Assembly (NCBI GenBank): GCA_025667525.1
Contig: CM046881.1
Span: 30,763,580 to 30,827,579 of the forward strand
DNA from: Glebionis coronaria
Lineage: Eukaryota > Streptophyta > Magnoliopsida > Asterales > Asteraceae
Direction of reading: 5' to 3'
Length of the DNA: 64,000 bases
The notes beneath the pieces were generated by a model, which saw only the letters and a list, made by a program, of their open reading frames with translations, was not told where the DNA came from and searched no databases. The position numbers and the translations under genes were made by a program. Of this stretch, positions 46,819 through 57,377 are shown piece by piece. Numbering within the stretch: position 1 is the first letter of the stretch; every line of letters begins with the position of its first letter.

Positions 46819-49800
46819 TGTAACACCCCCAAATTTATACAACTCAATACAGCGGAAGACTAGTTGGTGTTACGGGATAACACATTACTCACATCATAGA
46901 CAACGCATAAAAATCGCGTCGTTTAATAATAAAGCATTTCCATTCATAAATATCAAAGTTACATAGGTCCCAAGTCATATTATTTCATACAAAGTTTTAC
47001 AAAGTATTTGAATGGAAATAAGTATTTAGGTGCGGGCCATGAATTCTTGTTGTCTTCCCGAGAATTACCTTCAAGTACCTGAGATAAGACATGTTAAAAT
47101 AAAAGGTCAGCGATAACGCCGAGTGAATTCATAGAGTTTAATAAAATCCATCAATATAATATCAGTATAAAATTTATTACTGAAAATCATTTTGTACAAA
47201 TCATTTTAATAGGCAATAAAATAACCAAAGTCATTTTATACAAATCCTTATCGAAAATCATAATATAGGCATTTGCCTTAAATATCATTATACGAGCCAA
47301 TGTCGTAAAAACAATCATACGATACATCTTATGACGTTGTATGAAAATAAAAACCGTTATATGAATATGGTTATGAAAACCAAAATACAAACATGATATC
47401 AATAGTATGACCCAGTATTGCTAGTCAGGCAATACATCGTAATTCGGAGCGTCTAGTAGTATTTCGTTAGTTTTTGGATTATTATAAGCCGCATGACATT
47501 GTTACCTTACTAAACCAAAACGGGTAGCTAACCCGATACCAATTTTGCCCATCTAAAGTAGCGTGCTGTCACAAAGGTCACGCTATGGAAATCTTCTCAT
47601 ACATAAATTCGCTTACCCATCAATGTGGCACGACGGGGATCAACCGTCAAGGCGCGAACTGGGGTGATCGTCCCCAAATAGTACTATTAAATGCATAAGC
47701 GTCTACCAAATCCCGGTAGTTCACAATTCATGCTAATGGGACTTTTAGTGACATAACCTAACTTTAATAATCCATTTTTTTCATCTATCGGGTCCATTAA
47801 TCATTTATTGGGTCATACAATCGGGTCATTCAATCATTCGGGTCCAAAATCAATAAACAAACAATCGGGACAAATGATGTCCTATTTAATAAAAACTAAC
47901 ATGTTATCTCCCTCGCGGGTTTATAAAACATTTATAAAAACATTTAAATGAGTGCGAGGCTATGAACTCACGTTGATGTGGGAAGGCGGTTTATCGGCGA
48001 TTCGGACGTACGGTACGTGCTTCAATCACGGAAACCTAGACAAATAATACTCGTCTTAGACTCATGTCCAATGACTTTATAAAAATAACAATTATGTATA
48101 CATATGATGATTATATATATATGATGATCAAGTGGGTTTACATATTCTCGTTTACTCATTTTAGTGTTATATGTCGATAACTTTTATACTAGTTTACTAG
48201 TTTTACCCTTTTACGTGTTTTAAGTCCAATAAATTTATTGTAAGTTCTTTAACTTGTTTTAATCCATGTTATACTTATTTTATCAGTATCTACACTTTAC
48301 AAGTTGGTCCTAAATGGGTTAAGTCCAATAATAAGTTTATAAGTGTTTTAGTCCATTCTTGTTGTAGTATTAGTCCAATAACGTTAATTTAGTCCGTCAA
48401 CGTCCGTATGTCCTATAGTTCGGGTTTTATCGGTTTTTACTTGTTATACATGTTTATATATCAGTATATAAGTTTTATAAAGTTTACATTAGACGGGTCC
48501 AACCATCTAAGTTTTATTTAATAAAAACGCTAATTTTACGGTATAAGCCGAAAAAGTCGTAAAAATCATGTTTATAGTTTTATAACTTATAAAACTTAAC
48601 AAGTTACCATTTTTATAAAAATTACACTTATTTAACCTTTTACATACTTATATAAATAAAATCCATAAGTTAGTGGGTTTTTATTTTATATTTTATACTA
48701 TTAAATTTTGAGTGCTTATATAATAGTATTATTCTTTAATTTCCAAAATCTGATTTTTATCTTCACTTTCACCAAAAATGTCATATCTTGAGTTCTATAT
48801 AGAGATAGAAGCTCAAATTTTTATCACATAAACTACATGATATGTTCTACATTTAACTCTTATATAGCTACTGTTGAATCATCCTTTAAGTATTTTCTAA
48901 AAATCGTCCAAAACAGTAACCTCAGATTTATACCCTAAACTTGTTTTGATCATATCTCACTCATTACAATGATTCCATTGCATGGCCAACTCTCACATGT
49001 GTACAAGACCCATAGCTTACTGTAAATGGATTCTACTTCATCATTTTATCAGTCCATGACCTGTTTATTTACTGTTTTATACAGCCAACAAATTTAACCA
49101 AGATTTTAACCTTGTTTCTTATGGTTTTTCACCTTTTTAATCATGTTTATCAACACCAAATCCCCACATAATATTTTTATCATCATATAATCATCATATA
49201 CATATACAATAGGAAATAAAATACATGTTTACATAATTAAAATAACAAGAAGATGAAGAGGACAATCTTTATACCACCAACTTTATGTAGGTTATGAGTT
49301 TGACATGGTTTTGGATGGAGAAACTTATGATGCACCAAGACCATCTTCATGACCACCATGCTTCATGTATACCTTGTGGAAAATCAGCCCTAAGACACCA
49401 TGAATACTCGTCCTTGGATATTATAAGTACCACCAATCAATAGGGTTTTAAAAGAACTTCATCTTATGTGTAAATAACATAAGATTCCATGGTAAATTTT
49501 TGATCAAAATGGTGTTTTAGGGTGAGATAGGGACGGCTCAAAGAGAGAGTAGAGAGGAAATTTGGGTGGTTTGCATGTAGGAAATGAGATGAGTGGTAAG
49601 TTGCTAATGGTTTTGTGTAAGCCTTAGCTTACATTGTAAGCAAAGGACAAGTGTAGGCTTATAGTTTACATTTTGACACATCATTGATGTGGTTAGCTTA
49701 ACATTGCCGCCCATTTGTATAGGGGTGGGCAAGTGTAAACTTGTCCCATCCCTATTAATTTACGGGTATTCCTCGATTCTAGTTTCCTCGATTTGCGTGC

Positions 49801-50257
49801 CCTCGGGTCGTTTTACGAAAAACGTTTTTATAAATTATGAATCAACGGCACAAAACGAATCTAATTAAAAATTGTCTCATCAAAAACGGAGTTCGAAAAC
49901 GTAAATACGTAATCCTAATGTTTCCGGTTTAGTCGTGAAGGACGTTAAAATAAAATCGTAAGTCCTAATCTCTTCTCGTAAATTTGTGAGTTTATGAACC
50001 AACACAAATTTAAAACTCCAAAATAATATTCACAAATAAATTTATTTTCTGAAATGTCGGACTGTCACCAAAGACGGTGTATGTAAACGTAAGCACGTAA
50101 CGTTGAATCCTCCGGTTTAGACGTAGTCGATGCTACTTCAAGACGTAAATCCAAATTTCTTCCCAAAAATAAGTGAGTTCATATTGTAACATTAAAATAA
50201 TATTTTCAAATAATATTTAAGAATAAAATATCAATCGTAAATTGACGGATTGTCACA
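46819..50257 (-). repeat. Tekay#3 5' LTR (3,439 bp)
   Basis: Partner of 37857-41295 with equal length. Differences by eye are scattered substitutions, e.g. aactcaatacagcgg versus aacttaatacaacgg at the start. Confidence 0.92.
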
Positions 50258-50262
50258 ATAAA

Positions 50263-50689
50263 TGTTAAGAATCAATAAAAATGTATACAATACCTTAACT
50301 TCTCCAAAATAGAAGTTTTTCGTAGGTTGAGACACCTTTGTCCGAGTATAACCCGTATCATCAAGTTTTCTTCGAATATCTTTGTAATCTCTCGTGAACA
50401 CTCACTTGATTTCTCTAATCTGTATAAACGATGAAAAAAGAATGAAGTAACAGCATTAAAAAAATGAAGTAAAAAAATAAACATATTGTGATGCACAAAT
50501 TATTAATTTACAGTACTTACATTACATTCTATTCACAACTTGCACTTGTTTTCTTCCATTTGATGGATTATTTGAGTTCTCAATGGTGTTTTCAGGGGTA
50601 GTTTCTATAGTATTCTAATTGATAGTTGAATTATTATGGATATCATTTGATTATCCTTCAATAGCACGAGACTTACTCTCTGGTGGCAT
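50263..50689 (-). pseudogene. Transposase_24-like gene, exons 1-2 (unit 3)
   Basis: ATG at 50689 (MPPESKSRAIEG, then a stop). Exon 1 ends near a GTAAGT donor, exon 2 contains the DDTGYTRTKVSQPTKNFYF-like block in one frame and ends at a GT before the intron that Tekay#3 hit. Stops in exon 1 make it a pseudogene. Gene structure is inferred from splice-like sites shared with unit 6. Confidence 0.55.
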
Positions 50690-51193
50690 GCTTACCAGAT
50701 TTAATGTGGTCTATATGGACTGTAAATCAAAAGTCTGATTTTTGCTTGGGTTTGGATGATTTTGGCCGGTTTCGACATTTTTGGCTGTTTTGGCTGGTTT
50801 TGATCAGTTTTCAACCGGTTAAGTCACTTTTGACCAAGGGTTGCCATGACAAAACTTACTCCATGTCTCAATATTTCATTTTCTTAGTCGTGATCTTGAA
50901 ATGTAGTCATGTAGCACATGTTATGGCCTTTTTATCGCAACCTATGTTTTATGATAGTTTCAATCTAAATTTTTTTCGTGTGTTAGCGATTATGTTTGGT
51001 ACTCTATTTCCTTACCATATGGAATTAGTAAAACTAACTCCATTTTCTATGTTTTTGTATATGTATGTTGTATATATGTGTGTTTATTATGTGAAGTCGA
51101 AGCACAATAGATTATAAGTAACTCTACAAATACATACACAAATAAAGAAAGAAAAGCGAGTTTAATATGAGGCCAAGAGCAAAGATCAACAAA

Positions 51194-52117
51194 CTAAACT
51201 CCAATCATACCGGTAAGGAGGTTTAACTAAATAATAGATTTATTGAATAGATCGCCATTCAAATAGAATGAATCATTGAATCGAATATAACAAAGTCATA
51301 TAATACTTAACCATGAGTTTCTTACATGAAATGTCAAATACTAGTTGTTTAGTTTTGTATATTATTCACCTTTTTAGGCATCTCAAGGATAAATAATATC
51401 ATTGTTGTTTTGATCAAAGAACGTGGCGTGTTGTTAAAGCAAACTCATATCTAGACTGTTATATTATGATGTACCGCCGAGATGTTGTTTGTCCGGTGCA
51501 TTCACAATTACTTCAAATACTAGCTGACCAACTTTTACAGCTTGCAAAACACGACAAAGACTAGACAAAATAAATTCTTATGTGTGTTTTAACTATCTAG
51601 AATTTGTGGAAATTGATTTTTACCGGATTCTATGTGGTCTATATGGACTGGAAATAAAAATTCTTGTTTTTGCTTGGGTTTGGATGATTTTGGCCGGTTT
51701 CGACATTTTGGCTCTTTTGGCTGGTTTTGATCAGCTTCGACCGGTTAAGTCACTTTTGACCAAGGGTTTCCAAGACAAAACATACTCCTTGTTTTAGAAT
51801 TCATTTTCTTAGTCGTGATCTTAAAACGGAGTCATGTAGCACATGTTATGACCTTTTTATTGCAACCTATGTTTTTTGATAATTTCAATCCAAATTTGTT
51901 TTCGTGTGTTAGCAATCATGTTTGGGACTCTATTTCCTTACCATATTGAATTAGTAAAACTAACTCCATTCTATATTTTTGTATATTTATGTTGTATATA
52001 TGTGTGTTTATTATGTGAAGACGAAGCACAATAGATTGTAAGTAACTCTACAAATACATACACAAATAAAGAAAGGAAAACGAGTTTAATGTGAGGCCAA
52101 GAGCAAAGATCAACAAA
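51194..52117. repeat. Array unit 4 (short form, 924 bp)
   Basis: Core unit, start of the second higher-order repeat. Confidence 0.85.
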
Positions 52118-53382
52118 CTAAATTCCAATCATACCGGTAAGGAGGTTTAACTAAATATTAGATTTAATAAATAGCTCGCCATTCAAATAGAATGAATTGT
52201 TGAATCGAATATAACAAAGTCATATAATACTTAAGCATGAGTTTCTTACTTTTTTTCTTAAAGGTAAATTTATTAAGAAAAGGAGCCACAAAGGCAAAAT
52301 ACAACCAGCTCAAAGCTTATAAAAATAGATAGGACACATCCCTACCTAAAAGCTCTAGCAAAAAAAAAAGCATGGACAAATCCCATACTCAATGACCAGA
52401 AAACCAACTTAAACAAAAATATGACTAAATACATACTTCTCATGAAACATAAAGAGACCTATAACTCTTGAAATCCAGAAAAAGCATAGCCTGGCAACTC
52501 ACTTATCAGAAATTATAGAATAACACTTGTTAGCGAACAACTTGGAAAAGAGACCAAGAACCTGCAACAAAGAACTACCAACTCCTCATATGCCACCAGA
52601 AAATACTTGTTGTTTAGTTTTGTATATTATTCACCTTTTTACGCTTCTCAAGGATAAATTTTATCATTGTTGTTTTGATCAAAGAACGCGACGTGTTGTT
52701 AGAGAAAACTCATATCTCAACCGTTATATTATTGTGTGCCGCCGAGATGTGTTTGTCCGGTGCATTCACAACTACTTCAAAATACTAGCTGACCAACTTT
52801 TACAGCTGGCAAAACACGACAAAAACTAAACAAAATAAATCCCTATGTGTGTTTTAACAATCTAGAATCCGTGGAAATTGAGTTTTACCGGATTCTATGT
52901 GGTCTATATGGACTGTAAATCGAAATCGGCTTTCGCTTGGGTTTGGATGATTTTGGCCGGTTTCAACATTTTTGGCTGTTTTGGCCGGTTTAATCAGTTT
53001 TTGACCGGTTAAGTCACTTTTGACCAAGGGTTTCCAAGACAAAACTTACTCCTTGTTTCAAGATTTCATTTTCTTAGTCGTGATCTTAAAACAGAGTCAT
53101 GTATCACATGTTATGGCCTTTTTATTGCAACCCATGTTTTCTGATAATTTCAATCTAAATTTGTTTTTGTGTGTTAGCGATTATGTTTGGGACTCTATTT
53201 CCTTACCATATGGAATTAGTAAAACTAACTCCCTTTTCTATGTTTTTGTATATGTATGTTATATATGTGTGTTTATTATGTGAAGTCGAAGCACAATTGA
53301 TTGTAAGTAACTCTACAAATACATACACAAATAAAGAAAGAAAAGCGAGTTTAATATGAGGCCAAGAGCAAAGATCAACAAA
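52118..53382. repeat. Array unit 5 (LINE-tail form, 1,265 bp)
   Basis: Core plus LINE tail at 52250-52600, joined at the same two points as in unit 2. Confidence 0.85.
52250..52600 (-). mobile_element. 5'-truncated LINE tail in unit 5
   Basis: Near identical to the tail in unit 2, same junctions. A copy of one insertion made by array duplication, not a new transposition. Confidence 0.8.
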
Positions 53383-55066
53383 CTAAACTCCAATCATACC
53401 GGTAAGGAGGTTTAACTAAATAATAGATTTAATAAATATCTCGTCATTCAAATAGAATGAATTGTTGAATCGTATATAACAAAGTCATATACTTCTTAAG
53501 CATGAGTTTCTTACATGAAATATCAAATACTAGATGTTTAGTTTTGTATATTATTCACCTTTTTAGGTTTCTCAAGGATAAATAATGTCATTGTTGTTTT
53601 GATCAAAGAACACGACGTGTTGTTAGAGAAAACTCATATCTCTACCGTTATATTATGGTGTGCCGCCGAGATGTTGTTTGTCCGGTGCATTCACAACTAC
53701 TTCAAATACTAACTGTCCAACTTTTACAGCTGTCAAAATACGACAAAAACTAAACAAAATAAATTCCTATGTATGTTTTAACTATCTAGAATCCGTGGAA
53801 ATTGAGTAGCTTGTTTGCATGCTCTCGAAATGAGGTTGAGCCTCCGGTATGAGTTAAGGAACCTTCTCCTTTTAAATTATTTTGTGTTTTTTTTCTTGAA
53901 TCTCCATATACTTTGATGTTGCCGAGTGAGATATGAAATTTGTCCATGCGAGGTCACTCATGACTATAGGTTTCACCATTTTAGCTCTTATGTCTCTGAA
54001 GAAATCACCATAGCGTCCAGAAGCTTTTATATCCCATGCTTTCCTCACGCTTGTCTCGGTTTCTTGGTCCCATACAAAATGTTTCTCTTTTAAATCCAAA
54101 TAATAAGTATTTATAAAGAAATATAAATCTTAAGAATCAATAAAAATGTATACAATACCTTAATTTCTCCAAAATAGAAGTTTTTCGTAGGTTGAGACAC
54201 CTTTGTCCGAGTATAACCCGTATCATCAATTTTTGTCTTCGAATATATTTGTAATATCTCGTGAACACTCACTTGATTTCTCTAATCTGTAAAAACGATG
54301 AAAAAAGAATGAAGTAATAGAATTAAAAAAAATTAAGTAAAAAAATAAACATTTTGTGATGCACAAATTATTAATTTACAGTACTTACATTCTATTCACA
54401 ACTTGCACTTGTTTTCTTCATTTGATGGATTATTTGAGTTCTCAATGGTGTTTTCAGGGGTAGTTTCTATAGTATTCTAATTGATAGTTGAATTATGATG
54501 GATATCATTTGATTATCCTTCAATAGCACGAGGCTTACTATTTGGTGGCATGCTTACCGGATTCAATGTGGTCTATATGGACTGTAAATCAAAAGTCCGG
54601 TTTTTGCTTGGGTTTGGATGATTTGGGCCTTTTTCGACATTTTTGGCTGTTTTGGCCGGTTTTGATCAGTTTTGATCAGTTTTCGACCGGTTAAGTCACT
54701 TTTAACCAAGGATTGCCAAGAAAAAACTTACTCCTTGTTTCAAGATTTCATTTTCTTAGTCGCGATCTTGGAACGGAGTCATGTAGCACATATTATGGCA
54801 TTTTTATTGCAACCCATGTTTTCTGATAATTTCAATCTAAATTTGTTTTTGTGTGTCAGCGATTATGTTTGGGAATCTATTTCCTTACCATATGGAATTA
54901 GTAAAACTAACTCCCTTTTCAATGTTTTTGTATATGTATGTTGTATATATGTGTGTTTATTATGCGAAGTCGAAGCACAATAGATTGTAACTAACTCTAA
55001 AAATACATACACAAATAAAGAAAGGAAAACGAGTTTAATGTGAGGCCAAGAGCAAAGATCAACGAA
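53383..55066. repeat. Array unit 6 (gene form, 1,684 bp)
   Basis: Core plus uninterrupted gene block; preserves the empty site of Tekay#3. Confidence 0.85.
53786..54551 (-). pseudogene. Transposase_24-like gene, complete block (unit 6)
   Basis: Minus strand, ATG at 54551 (MPPNSKPRAIEG then a stop), TAG at 53786-53788. Intron 1 is about 54265-54390 (GTAAGT...TTTTTACAG). Exon 2 has the TGYTRTKVSQPTKNFYFGE block. Exon 3 reads KEKHFVWDQETETSVRKAWD, KASGRYGDFFRDIRAKM and LAWTNFISHSATSKYMEIQ, then after a frameshift GEGSLTHTGGSTSFREHAN. This is the C-terminal half of Transposase_24 (PF03004), which in CACTA elements accompanies the main transposase. At under 200 codons it is much shorter than known CACTA second genes. 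Stops and a frameshift make it non-functional. No CACTA terminal repeats found nearby. Confidence 0.7.
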
Positions 55067-56335
55067 CTAAACTCCAATCATACTAGTAAAGAGGTTTAAC
55101 TAAATAATAGATTTAATAAATAACTCGCCATTCAAATAGAATGAATTGTTGAATCGAATATAACAAAGTCATATAATACTTAAGTATGAGTTTCTTACTT
55201 TTTTTTTCTTAAAGGTAAATTTATTAAGAAAAGGAGCCACAAAGGCAAAGAACAACCAGCTCAAAGCTTACAAAAATAGATAGGACACATCCCTACCTAA
55301 AATATCTAGCAAAAAACATTGGCATGGACAAATCCCATACTAAATGACCAGACTATCAACTTAAATAAAAATATGACTAAATACATACTTCTCAAGAAAC
55401 ATAAAGAGACCTATACTTCTTGAAATCCAGAAAAAGCATAGCCTGGCAACTCACTCATCAGAAATTATAGAATAACACTTGTTAGCGAACAACTTGGAAA
55501 AGAGACCAAGAACCTGCAACAAAGAACTACCAACTCCTCATATGCCACCAGAAAATACTTGTTGTTTAGTTTTGTATATTATTCACCTTTTTAGGCTTCT
55601 CAAGGATAAATAATATCATTGTTGTTTTGATCAAAGAACGCGACGTGTTGTTAGAGCAAACTCATATCTCGACCGTTATATTATGGTGTGCCGCCGAGAT
55701 GTGTTTGTCTGGTGCATTCACAACTACTTCAAATACTAGCTGACCAACTTTTACAGCTGGCAAAACACGACAAAAACTAAACAAAATAAATTTCTATGTG
55801 TGTTTTAACAATCTAGAATCCGTTGAAATTGAGTTTTACCGGATTTTATGTGGTCTATATGGACTGTAAATCAAAAGTCCTACTGCTTGGGTTTGGTTGA
55901 TTTTGGCCGGTTTCGACATTTTTGGCTGTTTTGGCCGTTTTTAATCAGTTTTTGACCGGTTAAGTCACTTTTGACCAAGGGTTTCCAAGACAAAACTTAC
56001 TCCTTGTTTCAAGATTTCATGTTCTTAGTCGTGATCTTGAAATGAAGTCATGTAGCACATGTTATGGCCTTTTTATTGCAACCCATGTTTTCTAATAATT
56101 TCAATCTTAATTTGTTTTTGTGTGTTAGCGATTATGTTTGGGACTCTATTTCCTTACAATATGGAATTAGTAAAACTAACTCCCTTTTCTATGTTCTTGT
56201 ATATGTATGTTATATATATGTGTGTTTATTATGTGAAGTCGAAGCACAATAGATTGTAAGTAACTCTACAAATACATACACAAATAAAGAAAGAAAAGCG
56301 AGTTTAATATGAGGCCAAGAGCAAAGCTCAACAAA
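55067..56335. repeat. Array unit 7 (LINE-tail form, 1,269 bp)
   Basis: Core plus LINE tail at 55199-55552. Follows unit 6 directly, so the short unit expected by the higher-order pattern is missing. Confidence 0.85.
55199..55552 (-). mobile_element. 5'-truncated LINE tail in unit 7
   Basis: Third copy of the tail, same junctions as units 2 and 5. Confidence 0.8.
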
Positions 56336-56948
56336 CTAAACTCTAATAATATCGGTAAGGAGGTTTAACTAAATAATAGATTTAATAAATAGCTCGTCAT
56401 TCAAATAGAATGAATTGTTGAATCGAATATAACAAAGTCATATACTTTTTAAGCATGAGTTTCTTACATGAAATATCAAATACTAGTTGTTTAGTTTTGT
56501 ATATTATTCACCTTTTTAGGTTTCTCAAGGATAAATAATGTCATTGTTGTTTTGATCAAAGAACGACGTTGTTAGAGCAAACTCATATCTCGACCGTTAT
56601 ATTATGGTGTGCCGCCGAGATGTTGTTTGTCCGGTGCATTCACAACTACCTCAAATGGAGTCATGTAGCATATGTTATGGCCTTTTTATTGCAACCTATG
56701 TTTTATGATAATTTCAATCTAAATTTTTTTTCATGTGTTAGCGATTATGTTTGGTACTCTATTTCCTTACCATATAGAATTAGTAAAACTAACTCCATTT
56801 TCTATGTTTTTGTATATGTTTGTTGTATATATGTGTGTTTATTATGTGAAGTTGAAGCACAATAGATTGTAAGTAACTCTACAAATACATACACAAATAA
56901 AGAAAGAAAAGCGAGTTTAATATGAGGCCAAGAGCAAAGGTCAACAAA
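56336..56948. repeat. Array unit 8 (deleted, 613 bp)
   Basis: Core with a central deletion: cttcaaat/ctcaaat is joined directly to ggagtcatgtagca near 56656, removing about 310 bases including the Cys/Gly-rich pyrimidine stretch. Confidence 0.85.
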
Positions 56949-57071
56949 CTAAACTCTAATCATACCGGTAAGGAGGTTTAACTAAATAATAGATTTATTA
57001 AATAGCTCGCCATTCAAATAGAATGAATCGTTGAATCGAATATAACAAAGTCATATAATACTTAACCATGA

Positions 57072-57080
57072 GTTTCTTAC
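57072..57080. other. Target-site duplication of LINE#2 (gtttcttac), left copy
   Basis: gtttcttac, repeated at 60287-60295. The same nine bases precede the LINE tails in units 2, 5 and 7. Confidence 0.85.
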
Positions 57081-57377
57081 TTTTTTTTCTTAAAGGTAAA
57101 TTTATTAAGAAAATGAGCCATATAGGCAAAGTACAACCCGCTTCAAAGCTTACAAAAATAGATAGGACACATCCCTACCTAGAAGCTCAAGCAAACAAGA
57201 ACATTGGCATGGACACATCCTATACTCAATAACTAAAACAAAAACTAAACAAAACCATACTCCTTAAAATCTCAAACAAAACCCTAAATACATAAGAGAC
57301 CCATACTTTTAAAAACAGAAAGAGAAAATCCTGACACCATAATCCAAGCCATTCCCTGTATCAAAAATGAGAAACAT
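57081..57377 (-). other. LINE#2 3' UTR and poly(A)
   Basis: About 300 bases between the ORF1 stop and the TSD, homologous to the LINE tails in units 2, 5 and 7 but clearly more diverged from them than they are from each other. No coding sequence. Confidence 0.7.

Larger units (their letters stand above)
37857..50257 (-). mobile_element. Complete Tekay-like element (Tekay#3)
   Basis: 12,401 bp, minus strand. LTRs 37857-41295 and 46819-50257, both 3,439 bp and very similar. Primer site 46804-46815, polypurine tract 41296-41310, TSD ataaa. Same family as Tekay#2 but with a longer LTR. The interior carries the same decayed pol, including the shared stop and altered RT active site. It inserted into the second intron of the unit-3 transposase-like gene. 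Confidence 0.92.
37125..51193. repeat. Array unit 3 (gene form, 1,663 bp without Tekay#3)
   Basis: Core plus Transposase_24-like gene block, interrupted by Tekay#3 (37857-50257 plus TSD). Confidence 0.85.
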
